Of a stretch of DNA of 64,000 nt, positions 35,815 to 42,917 are shown one piece after another. Position numbers and translations under genes: made by a program. The stretch is from the NCBI GenBank assembly GCA_022601535.1, contig JAJACK010000003.1, positions 62,001 to 126,000 of the forward strand, written 5' to 3'. The DNA comes from Chlamydiales bacterium. Lineage in GTDB: Bacteria; Chlamydiota; Chlamydiia; Chlamydiales; JAAKFR01. The first letter of the stretch is position 1. Each line of letters starts with the position of its first letter. Under the pieces are notes generated by a model, which was given only the letters and a program-made list of their open reading frames with translations, was not told where the DNA came from and made no database searches.

Positions 35815-36184
35815 GTGCTGGTTTGATGGTTACAATCAACGTGACTGGGGTTCTATTCAAAAAATCTATTCAGACAATGCTCTTGTTCATGGAAGAGATG
35901 GCCTACTACGAGGTGGTAGTTCTGTTGTTGAATTGGCAAAGAAATGGGTCTTTGCAATTCCTGATGCCCATATTACCCCCTTATGTTCTAGTATCGAAAA
36001 TGATGTCATAGTCATCCACTGGAAAGTCGAAGGAACTTTTAGCAATCCGATAAGAGAAATTGCTGCAACAGGTAAAAAAATAACCCTTCATGGTTTGACT
36101 TGTTTTCGGTGTCATCATGAAAAAATTATTGAACACTGGACGTCAATTGATTATAAACCTCTAAGTCCTGTATCAAAGCTTTAA
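35795..36184 (+). CDS. SnoaL-like protein (NTF2 fold), first copy
   Basis: The 129-residue protein has MKDTILKCWFDGYNQRDWGSIQKIY, then GGSSVVELAKKWVFAIPDAH and a C-terminal GKKITLHGLTCFRCHHEKIIEHWTSID. This is the SnoaL-like ester-cyclase pattern of the NTF2-like fold. Members are small-molecule cyclases or binding proteins. It is translated from within the end of the NUDIX gene. Confidence 0.78.
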   Translation: MKDTILKCWFDGYNQRDWGSIQKIYSDNALVHGRDGLLRGGSSVVELAKKWVFAIPDAHITPLCSSIENDVIVIHWKVEGTFSNPIREIAATGKKITLHGLTCFRCHHEKIIEHWTSIDYKPLSPVSKL

Positions 36185-36204
36185 CATCAGAGAGGAATTA
36201 GAAA

Positions 36205-36516
36205 ATGAGCCATACTGTAATCGTCATTCTTGAAGCGAAAGCTGGAAAAGAAAATGAACTGAAAGAATCTTTGTTAAAAATAGCTGAACTTAGTCGTCAA
36301 GAAGCTAGCTGTATTACATATCATCTCTACCAAGACCCTGATAATCTGTCCCAGTTTGGACTCTATGAGCAATGGAAGAACAAAGATTTGCATCAAGAAC
36401 AGTTCAAAAAACCGTACATTATAGAATTTTCAGACAAAGCTGAATCGTTGCTAGCAAAACCTTATCAAGGATTCTTCGGAAAAGAACTCTTTTGTGAAGA
36501 AGTGGAAAAAAAATAA
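36205..36516 (+). CDS. ABM-domain monooxygenase-like protein
   Basis: The 103-residue protein has SHTVIVILEAKAGKENELKESL, ITYHLYQDPDNLSQFGLYEQWKNKD and QFKKPYI, the ferredoxin-like antibiotic-biosynthesis-monooxygenase (ABM/YgiN) fold. Family members oxidise quinols or polyketides without cofactor. GAGGAATTAGAAA provides its ribosome site. It is the third gene of the small-enzyme run. Confidence 0.82.
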   Translation: MSHTVIVILEAKAGKENELKESLLKIAELSRQEASCITYHLYQDPDNLSQFGLYEQWKNKDLHQEQFKKPYIIEFSDKAESLLAKPYQGFFGKELFCEEVEKK

Positions 36517-36530
36517 TAGAGGACTTGCTG

Positions 36531-36953
36531 ATGAATAACTCCAATAGTGATATGGAAAGAATCTACAAAGAGTGGGACAAGGCTCTATCAAACAATGACG
36601 TAGAAGGCCTTCTTTCTCTTTATTCTTCAGATGCAACAATTGAAAGCCCTCTCATTCCCTATTTGATGGAGTGTGAACATGGAGTCTTGAAAGGACACGG
36701 AGAAATCCGAGCTCTTATTGAAAGAGTTGCTGAGCAAAAACCTCCTATAAGAAAATTCTATAGAAAAGGCTTCTTGACTGATGGAAAAACATTGATGTTT
36801 GAATACCCAAGAGAAACTTCACAAGGAGAGCAAATGGACTTTGTGGAAGTCATGGAAATTGATGGCGGGTTGATTGTCAATCACCGTGTCTATTGGGGAT
36901 GGCGTGGTTTTAAGGTTATTCAAGAAAACGCTTATCATAAAAAATCCCCGTAA
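36531..36953 (+). CDS. SnoaL/NTF2-like protein, second copy
   Basis: The protein has 140 residues from the ATG at 36531 with GAGG eight bases upstream. SDMERIYKEWDKALSNNDVEGLLSLYSSDATIES is the classic opening of the NTF2-like fold, ending with GGLIVNHRVYWGWRGF. It is distantly related to the 35795 gene in fold only. With the NUDIX and ABM genes it may handle a reactive metabolite; that is inference. Confidence 0.78.
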   Translation: MNNSNSDMERIYKEWDKALSNNDVEGLLSLYSSDATIESPLIPYLMECEHGVLKGHGEIRALIERVAEQKPPIRKFYRKGFLTDGKTLMFEYPRETSQGEQMDFVEVMEIDGGLIVNHRVYWGWRGFKVIQENAYHKKSP

Positions 36954-37024
36954 TTTGGTTTAGAGGGAAGACATAGAATTTGAAAGTACCGATACATATT
37001 CATATGATTCTAATCATGTGAGAT

Positions 37025-37492
37025 ATGAATTGTATTCGACAGATGGCAACAAAAGTGCCAATTGGCTTTTTTCCTGGTGGGCCAGGAGCTGATTCTAGTT
37101 ACTTTCGTAGCTTAATTGATCTTTTGAATTTGCCCGGCCATGTATGGTCCCACGAAACTGCCCTCGATATTTACGAGATTACCGATGTGATGCCAGTAAA
37201 AATGCACATGACAGTACCGAAAGGTTTTCGGCGAAACCAAGCGATTCCAAAAGTTCTAGTTCTTCATCATCAGGATCTTTCAGAAGACAATCTTGAAATC
37301 CGACAAGGATACCGAGTAACAAAACCTCTTAGGACTTTGATTGACGTTGTCAATGATGGGAGCATCTCTCTGGATCAAGTAAAACTGGGAGTCCGCCAAG
37401 CAATCAAACAGGGACTTATATCCAAGCGAGATATTCAAAAAAATGAATCTGCAAATATATTACTGAAGTATATTGATGACGACACAGTTTAA
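37025..37492 (+). CDS. AbiEi-like antitoxin, N-terminally truncated
   Basis: The 155-residue protein has VWSHETALDIYEITDVMP, KMHMTVPKGFRRNQ, and QGYRVTKPLRTLIDVV..GSISLDQVKLGVRQAIKQGLI, the C-terminal regulator region of type IV AbiEi antitoxins. The usual N-terminal winged helix (about 50 residues) is missing; the 70 bases upstream do not restore it. It overlaps the toxin remnant by 17 bases. With a broken toxin it is probably a relic. Confidence 0.75.
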   Translation: MNCIRQMATKVPIGFFPGGPGADSSYFRSLIDLLNLPGHVWSHETALDIYEITDVMPVKMHMTVPKGFRRNQAIPKVLVLHHQDLSEDNLEIRQGYRVTKPLRTLIDVVNDGSISLDQVKLGVRQAIKQGLISKRDIQKNESANILLKYIDDDTV

Positions 37493-38242
37493 ATTAGCGA
37501 CCGGTTTTCGAAAGAGTTTGGAAGCAAGGTTGAAAAAACTTGCTAATACAACAGGGCAGGATTTACAGAGATTGCGGAGAAAAGTTGCATTTGAATGGGA
37601 AGACTCAATTTCTTTTAAAGGGTGGGTATGCAATGGAATTACGCTTCGATAAGGCCCGTGCAACTAGAGATATTGATCTAACTTATCTTGAACGTTTTAA
37701 AAAAATTCCAGAACCCGATATTTCCAAAGAAATTTTTTAAGACCTTCGTGATGTTACCCAAGTTAATCTGAAGGATTTTTTTGTTTATCGAATTGGGAAA
37801 GCGCAGTTAGATTTGGATAATGCTCCTTATGGGGTGCACGGTTCCACATTTCTTCACTAATCGATGGTCGTCTTTTTGTTCGATTCCATATCGATATTGG
37901 GCTTGATATCGTGGTCAATAGGGTTGAGAAAATAAGCGGAAGTCATTGGCTTGAGTTTTGTGATATTCCACCTCCCATGATGCCTATGATTACAGAGGAA
38001 CAACAATTTGCCGAAAAGATCCATGCTTATACTCTTCCATGTTTTGTCGTTGGTTGATGATTTGCTCTGTCAGCCTGGGGACTATCCAAGCATGGACTTG
38101 CTTCTTTGCAAGATAAAAGACAAAGTCATCGCCGAATACGCGTTGCGCGATAATCAATTGGAATTTCTGAATACGAGACGGCAATTCTAAAGGCTCTTCC
38201 TACAATCGAACAAATTGAGCAAGAGATTTACAGAGCAAGGTA
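37476..38242 (+). pseudogene. AbiEii-like nucleotidyltransferase toxin, frameshifted
   Basis: The ATG at 37476 opens MTTQFKLATGFRKSLEARLKK. The frame then shifts near 37595 to LLKGGYAMELRFDKARATRDIDLTY (the DUF1814 nucleotidyltransferase core, G-G..A..LR....R.T.DID). Later pieces, RFHIDIGLDIVVN and EEQQFAEKIHAYTLP, lie in other frames, with at least two more frameshifts or deletions before 38242. AbiEii transfers nucleotides to RNA substrates to stop growth during phage infection. This copy cannot be functional. No other gene is seen up to 38352. Confidence 0.85.
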
Positions 38243-38352
38243 GGAGATGATTGGTAGCCAGCGATATGCCTGCATACTAGTGTTACAAAAATCTTATTTA
38301 TCTTTTCTTAAAAAATTAAATCTCATATCTTGCTTTTTTACGTGAGGCTGTG

Positions 38353-40563
38353 ATGAGCAAGATGGTTTATTTTCTACTCGTGATTTTGAGTGCTTTTCAA
38401 TTGATGCATGCTGATGACCAAATGCAGCATGCAATATTTGTTGCCCCTAAGTGCGTCAAAAGCTCTAAGTTTGGTAATAAACGGCACCTAATGAATGCAG
38501 ACACCAATGATGCAAAGGTTTATGCATCGGTTACACCGAAGATTCATCAGGGAATTTGGCCAGACTTCTGCTTAATGCATTTACAGGATAACCCCGAAGG
38601 ATGTAGCACGTGGAGCGAAGATAACAGCGGAAGGCTACAGCTAGATTTTTTAATCGATGGACATTCAGAAGCTCAGACCGATAGAGAACTCATTGATAGA
38701 TTAAGGCATCTTAGCCATCTCATCCCCCAAAGAAAGCAAGGTAACAAAAGGCATTGCGATTACGCCTACTGCCCTAACTGCGCGCAAGCTGTCATTCGAG
38801 GGGTCAGTTATTACGAGGATGAAGATGAGTATGATGATGAGAATGACGTTTGCTACTACATCTATTTTCTAGTTTATAAATGTGATTGCACCGGAAAGTG
38901 GTGGTTAGATTTAGATGACCTTTGGAATGAAGGTTGTGATATTTATGAAGGATGGCAATTTTGCCGTGCGCCTACTATTTATCACGGCTATTTTGATTGG
39001 CATCATCGGACGTATTTTCGACATTTACAAAATTTTCTGCTCTATGAAAAGGAGAATCCATCATGCAGTTGCTATTGGCCTCAAAGCGATTCTAATGCCA
39101 AAGAAGTCAGCGACTTTACTTATACAAAATTAAAGCAAGTTTTTGAGAATTCAAATCTCGATATAGCACGGTCAACATTCACGCCATATCTTACGAAAAG
39201 GTCATTGCACGGGTTTTTATCGGGCCTATTAACGCATACCTTTTTCTACTCTCAATACCGAGACATCCTCTTGGATTTGAACCAACATAGCTTTAGGGAA
39301 CTACCAACAAATGATTACCTAACGGTTCATAACCAAATTATTGATGTTGAAGGGTCTATTCAACAACCTTTTTTAAAACTATATAACCAATGTCTTCAAA
39401 AACATCCTCATCCTAAAATATATTACGAGAGAGGGATGGTGCTTTTTCACCAAGGAGACACCCTCGATTCTCTAGAAGACATTCGTAAATTCATTGCGTA
39501 TGCTGAAAAAAACCATTACCATGACCTGCTCACCTCAGACCTATATCTGAAAGAGGGGCGGCTTTTAAGTGAATGCCTTTCGTACGATGAAGCAATCGTG
39601 GCTTTAACTAGAGCCATTGAGAAAGATTCTGCAAATAAAGATGCGTATTTTGAGCGCGCTATCGCTTATTTTGAAACAGGTGATTTTTCAAAAGCCTTAT
39701 CCGATTATCTAGCGTCTGGTATTCGTCCAAAGAAAATCGACCCTAAACAAGTTGGGAGATTCAACTCTATCACATTCGGGCAGGGTATTGCCTTAGGGAT
39801 GCTCAAAGGAGGGCAAGATTCTGTAACTGAATTTGTGCCATCGCTACTTTCCTGTTTTAGGGGTATTAGTCGAGGAATATGGGCTTTTGTATCTAGTCCA
39901 ATAGAAATTTCTCAAGAGATGGCGGATTGCGCACATGCATGTCTTGAATTTATTAAAGACAATACAACCAAAGAGATGCTTTGCAAACTTGTCCCAGAAC
40001 TGCAGGAATGCCTAAATAAATGGGACCAACTAGATGATTATACTAAGGGTAGATATATCGGCTATGTCGTCGGTAAATACGGTGCTGATATTTTTATTGC
40101 TTCCGGCTCCGTTAAAGCTATTCAACTTTATCGCAATCTGAGAAGGGCCAATGCCCTCATGACCTTGGAAACAGCCTCTATTTCTCCCAAGCTTGCTCAA
40201 GAAGTATTAGCACAAACTGCAAAAGAAGAAGCAACGCGGAATGCGATTCTTAAAAGCGGTAATCTTAAAATTCAATGGGATAAGCAAGGCAAACATCTTA
40301 TTAAGCATAAAAATTATCAACTAGATAAGTATAAAAGTATTTTAGAACACACTAATCCGCAATTGCTTGTAGATGAATTTGCTGGAACAGGAAAAAGGAT
40401 AGGGCGTTCAATTCCTGGAAAACCAGGATATAGAGAAGCTGTAGATTTTCAAGAATTTATTGGATATTACGTTGACCCTTTAACAAAGCAAAAAATACCC
40501 ACAACCAGAGGTAGGATTCATTATGCCAATGATGGAGTACACATTGTTCCGGATAAGCCTTAA
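38353..40563 (+). CDS. Exported TPR polymorphic toxin with Ntox50-like C-terminus
   Basis: The protein has 736 residues from the ATG at 38353 (GAGG upstream). Residues 1-19 are a signal peptide (MSKMVYFLLVILSAFQLMHA). About 135-240 is Cys/Trp-rich (CPNCAQ, CDCTGKWW, CSCYW) and may bind zinc or form disulphides. About 350-460 contains two or three TPR motifs (KIYYERGMVLFHQGD, KDAYFERAIAYFETGDFSKAL). About 535-600 holds a GKYGADIFIASGSVKAIQLYR segment that I take as a pre-toxin region. From Ser635 the tip SGNLKIQW..QGKHLIKHKNY..FAGTG..VDFQEFIGYY..RIHYANDGVHIVP matches Ntox50, a predicted RNase domain. A putative immunity gene follows after 17 bases. Its target could be sibling bacteria or host cells; the sequence does not say. 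Confidence 0.85.
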   Translation: MSKMVYFLLVILSAFQLMHADDQMQHAIFVAPKCVKSSKFGNKRHLMNADTNDAKVYASVTPKIHQGIWPDFCLMHLQDNPEGCSTWSEDNSGRLQLDFLIDGHSEAQTDRELIDRLRHLSHLIPQRKQGNKRHCDYAYCPNCAQAVIRGVSYYEDEDEYDDENDVCYYIYFLVYKCDCTGKWWLDLDDLWNEGCDIYEGWQFCRAPTIYHGYFDWHHRTYFRHLQNFLLYEKENPSCSCYWPQSDSNAKEVSDFTYTKLKQVFENSNLDIARSTFTPYLTKRSLHGFLSGLLTHTFFYSQYRDILLDLNQHSFRELPTNDYLTVHNQIIDVEGSIQQPFLKLYNQCLQKHPHPKIYYERGMVLFHQGDTLDSLEDIRKFIAYAEKNHYHDLLTSDLYLKEGRLLSECLSYDEAIVALTRAIEKDSANKDAYFERAIAYFETGDFSKALSDYLASGIRPKKIDPKQVGRFNSITFGQGIALGMLKGGQDSVTEFVPSLLSCFRGISRGIWAFVSSPIEISQEMADCAHACLEFIKDNTTKEMLCKLVPELQECLNKWDQLDDYTKGRYIGYVVGKYGADIFIASGSVKAIQLYRNLRRANALMTLETASISPKLAQEVLAQTAKEEATRNAILKSGNLKIQWDKQGKHLIKHKNYQLDKYKSILEHTNPQLLVDEFAGTGKRIGRSIPGKPGYREAVDFQEFIGYYVDPLTKQKIPTTRGRIHYANDGVHIVPDKP

Positions 40564-40580
40564 TAAATGGGTATTCATGT

Positions 40581-40892
40581 ATGAGTAATGAAGTAGATAA
40601 GAATGAAGTGTACGCTGCAATTTCAGCTCAACGTGCTTTATTGGGTATAGTTACTCCTAATTTAAGAGCTGTAACTATCAAAATTGATTCTCAACGAAAA
40701 ATATTAAAGGTTTGTTTTTTTTATGATAAAGATATTTCGGAGGCTCAATTTGATATTGCAAGTACAGCCATTACCGAGATTTCTGCTGACTTTCCCGATT
40801 TTGATTTAGATGACTGTATTGAACGTCTTGATTTTCCTAGCAAAGTTCCTGTTGAAGGAAGGTTGGTATTTCTTCGACAGGAGCCATCATAA
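40581..40892 (+). CDS. Putative immunity protein 2 (partner of full toxin)
   Basis: The 103-residue protein has AQRALLGIVTPNLRAVTI, FFYDKDISEAQFDIAS, EISADFPDFDLDD and IERLDFPSKVPVEGRLVFLRQE. It begins 17 bases after the toxin stop and is related to immunity protein 1 over its full length. It is probably the cognate inhibitor binding the toxin tip in the cytosol. It is followed ten bases later by repeat copy 2. Confidence 0.78.
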   Translation: MSNEVDKNEVYAAISAQRALLGIVTPNLRAVTIKIDSQRKILKVCFFYDKDISEAQFDIASTAITEISADFPDFDLDDCIERLDFPSKVPVEGRLVFLRQEPS

Positions 40893-40902
40893 ATTACGCA
40901 AA

Positions 40903-41084
40903 TTTTACGCACTTGACCAGAAAAAACTGGAAAAAATCAGTATAGAAGAGCACAATAGGCGCTTTCATAACCTATTGAGAGTTTGCTTTCTGTGGCTTCT
41001 GGTCTTTTCCAGTTTGTGTTTTGCAACCGACTTAAAATCCCTTGCTCTTATGGGCGTGCGGGTTCGAGTCCCGCCCCGAGCAAT
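40903..41084 (+). repeat. 182-bp repeat copy 2, ending in intact tRNA-Leu 3' half
   Basis: Matches 35098-35279. It contains CTTGACCAGAAAAAACTGG, then a segment that could encode a signal-like NLLRVCFLWLLVFSSLCFA, then the tRNA-Leu(TAA) 3' half from 41029 to the discriminator at 41082. The tRNA half has no 5' partner, so it is not a tRNA gene. Confidence 0.88.
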
Positions 41085-41270
41085 ACTCCTAATCTATGAA
41101 TATTTTTGAACATAAGGTTACTACAGAAAACGAGTTGCTTCTCCTTGGGAACATGTATGTGGTTTCTCGTGCGCTTCATACTATCGCTGAGCAAAAGATC
41201 GCAGACTTGTTTGAAGACAATTTGCCCAAATCCATAGATATAGTTGCTAAACACTGTTCTATGTCTCCAA
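41029..41270 (+). repeat. Second copy of tRNA-Leu 3' half plus methyltransferase 5' end
   Basis: 242 bases with only about two differences from 33294-33535. Identity starts in the anticodon stem of tRNA-Leu, runs through the 13-base spacer and 58 codons of the O-methyltransferase, and stops at CCAA where toxin sequence begins. Very high identity implies a recent duplication. Confidence 0.93.
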
Positions 41271-41416
41271 AGGAGATTGTTGATTTTGATGAATTCATTG
41301 GATATTATTGCGACAAGGAGACTGGGAAATTATATCCCTCAACGACTGGTTCCATAGACTATGCAAAAGATGGGGTGCATATCATACCAAGAAAACCAAG
41401 GATTTTTAACCCATGA
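41096..41416 (+). CDS. Chimeric ORF: methyltransferase N-terminus fused to toxin tip
   Basis: The 106-residue frame has residues 1-58 identical to the start of the O-methyltransferase at 33361. Residues 59-106 are the C-terminal half of an Ntox50-like tip (KEIVDFDEFIGYYCDKETG..IDYAKDGVHIIPRKP). The join is at the bases CCAA. It lacks the methyltransferase SAM site and the first half of the tip, so neither activity is expected. Its stop overlaps the next immunity start as ATGA. It may be an expressed relic, but it keeps the immunity gene translationally coupled. Confidence 0.8.
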   Translation: MNIFEHKVTTENELLLLGNMYVVSRALHTIAEQKIADLFEDNLPKSIDIVAKHCSMSPKEIVDFDEFIGYYCDKETGKLYPSTTGSIDYAKDGVHIIPRKPRIFNP

Positions 41417-41712
41417 GTCAAGAAGATCAAAGTTACGGTATCCTTTCAGCATCAAGAGCCTTATTAGGTGCAGTTACAGCGAATTTACGTGCTGTAACGA
41501 TTCACATTGATCCTTCGAAAAAACTTGTAAAAGTTCGTTTCTTTTATGATGGGCTTATTTCTGACGAAGATTTTGATACAGCAAACACTGCTATGACTGA
41601 AATCATCTCTGATTTCACTGAAGACTACGATTTAGACGATGGTGTAGTTCGGCTAGACCATCCTAAAAAAATTCCTACAGAAGGGATCCTTGCATTTCAT
41701 AGAAAAGAATAA
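41413..41712 (+). CDS. Putative immunity protein 3
   Basis: The 99-residue protein has ASRALLGAVTANLRAVTI, FFYDGLISDEDFDTAN, EDYDLDDGVVRLDHPKKIPTEG and a final HRKE. It is closest to immunity protein 2. Its ATG overlaps the stop of the chimeric ORF. Cassette 4 starts directly after its stop codon. Confidence 0.76.
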   Translation: MSQEDQSYGILSASRALLGAVTANLRAVTIHIDPSKKLVKVRFFYDGLISDEDFDTANTAMTEIISDFTEDYDLDDGVVRLDHPKKIPTEGILAFHRKE

Positions 41713-42024
41713 AGCGGTAATCTTAAAATTCATTGGGGTCAGCAGGGAAAGCACATTCCTGGTAAGCATAATTACATTCCAGGAAGAAGCATATTTGAAC
41801 ATCCCGACCCTCAAAAACTAATTCAAAATTATGCAGGAGGAGGGCGAAGGGTCAATCATGTCCTGCCTGGTAAACCAGGGTATAAAGAAATTGTTGATTT
41901 TGAAGAGCATATAGGTATTTGGAAAAGTAAGGATGGCACATTCAGCTTACCTACCACAAGAGGGACAATTCACTATGGTAAAAATGGATGTCATATAATT
42001 CCAGCCGAGCCTATAGGTTATTGA
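41713..42024 (+). pseudogene. Start-less Ntox50-like toxin tip (cassette 4)
   Basis: Beginning on the very next base after the previous stop, it encodes 103 residues, SGNLKIHWGQQGKHIPGKHNYIPG...GTIHYGKNGCHIIPAEP, the full length of a tip without any upstream domain or start codon. The first 22 bases (AAAGCGGTAATCTTAAAATTC region) are identical to the tip junction inside the full toxin (about 40253-40274). It is a clean orphan tip cassette. An intact immunity gene follows seven bases later. Confidence 0.85.
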
Positions 42025-42031
42025 AGGGTTT

Positions 42032-42346
42032 ATGAAATTAGATATTTGCAAGCTAAGGTGTATTTCTCAAGTAGCTCTTTTGGGTTCTATAACACCAAAC
42101 CTGAGGGCGGTAATTATTGCATTTGATAATGAATGTATCAGATTGTTCTTTTACTATAATAATGACCCTTCAGAAGAAGAAGAAGAACTTGCCGAAGAAG
42201 TTGCATCTGAGCTTATTTCAGATTGTACTGAATATATGATTGAAACTGAAAAGATAACTGTGGCTTATCCACAAAAAATTCCAGAAAAAAAAGATGGCAT
42301 TTTTGTCTATTTTCGACATGAAGATTCAGATAGCTTGGCAAATTAA
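42032..42346 (+). CDS. Putative immunity protein 4
   Basis: The 104-residue protein has SQVALLGSITPNLRAVII, LFFYYNNDPSEEEEELAEEVASELISD and a late IPEKKDGIFVYFRHED. It shares the N-terminal core with the other immunity proteins but is much diverged beyond it, as expected if each immunity fits its own tip (cassette 4). Confidence 0.72.
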   Translation: MKLDICKLRCISQVALLGSITPNLRAVIIAFDNECIRLFFYYNNDPSEEEEELAEEVASELISDCTEYMIETEKITVAYPQKIPEKKDGIFVYFRHEDSDSLAN

Positions 42347-42520
42347 ATGCGCCAGCCAAAACACCTCTTCAAGAAGGAGATTGTTGATTTTGATGAGTTC
42401 ATTGGATATTATTGCGACAAGGAGACTGGGAAATTATATCCCTCAACGACTGGTTCCATAGACTATGCAAAAGATGGGGTGCATATCATACCAAGAAAAC
42501 CAAGGATTTTTAACCCATGA
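42347..42520 (+). pseudogene. Partial toxin tip fused to immunity-gene remnant (cassette 5)
   Basis: A 57-codon frame beginning directly after immunity 4. The first 27 bases (ATGCGCCAGCCAAAACACC...) match the end of an immunity gene like immunity 1 in a different frame. From 42374 the sequence is the C-terminal half of a tip (KEIVDFDEFIGYY...VHIIPRKP), nearly identical to 41270-41416. Neither half is complete. Confidence 0.75.
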
Positions 42521-42624
42521 GTCAAGAAGATCAAAGTTACGGTATCCTTTCAGCATCAAGAGCCTTATTAGGTGCTGTTACAGCGAATTTACGTGCTGTA
42601 ACGATTCACATTGAACCAAAGTGA
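42517..42624 (+). pseudogene. Truncated immunity gene copy
   Basis: 35 codons, identical in protein sequence to the first 32 residues of immunity 3 (MSQEDQSYGILSASRALLG...), then EPK and a stop. It is the end of the 241-bp direct repeat (42374-42614). It is a deletion product. Confidence 0.82.
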
Positions 42625-42632
42625 TTAGTCTT

Positions 42633-42917
42633 ATGGATAGTATAAACTTAAAGATAAGAGCAGCTTCTCAAATTGCTCTACTGGGAGCCGTTACAAAAAA
42701 CCTAAGAGCCATCAACATTCTCCATGAAGGAAAAAAAATCTTAGTTAATTTTTATTATAAAAAAATCAATGATAAAGAAGAAGAGATACCCGAAATTTTT
42801 GCTACAGAAATGATTGCTTATTTTGAAGACTATGATGTTGAAGCCTGCTCAGTTATTTTGCCATTATCTGAAACCATCCCTGAGGAAGGTATCAGGATTT
42901 TTTGTAGAAAAGAATGA
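42633..42917 (+). CDS. Putative immunity protein 5
   Basis: The protein has 94 residues from the ATG at 42633. It contains ASQIALLGAVTKNLRAINI, VNFYYKKINDKEEEIPEIFATEMI and IPEEGIRIFCRKE. It keeps the ALLG-x-VT-x-NLRA core but has no intact toxin tip before it, so its toxin partner may have been lost. Confidence 0.7.
   Translation: MDSINLKIRAASQIALLGAVTKNLRAINILHEGKKILVNFYYKKINDKEEEIPEIFATEMIAYFEDYDVEACSVILPLSETIPEEGIRIFCRKE

Noticed and set aside
41029-41082. A second functional tRNA-Leu gene
   Set aside because: Only the 3' half is present; there is no 5' acceptor strand or D-arm in the preceding bases.
40810-41109. 99-codon ORF spanning the end of immunity 2, the repeat and the tRNA-Leu half
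   Set aside because: Its start lies inside immunity 2 in another frame and its end is translated tRNA sequence (GVRVRVPPRAI). The central hydrophobic stretch may be a relic of a signal peptide but the whole ORF is not a gene.
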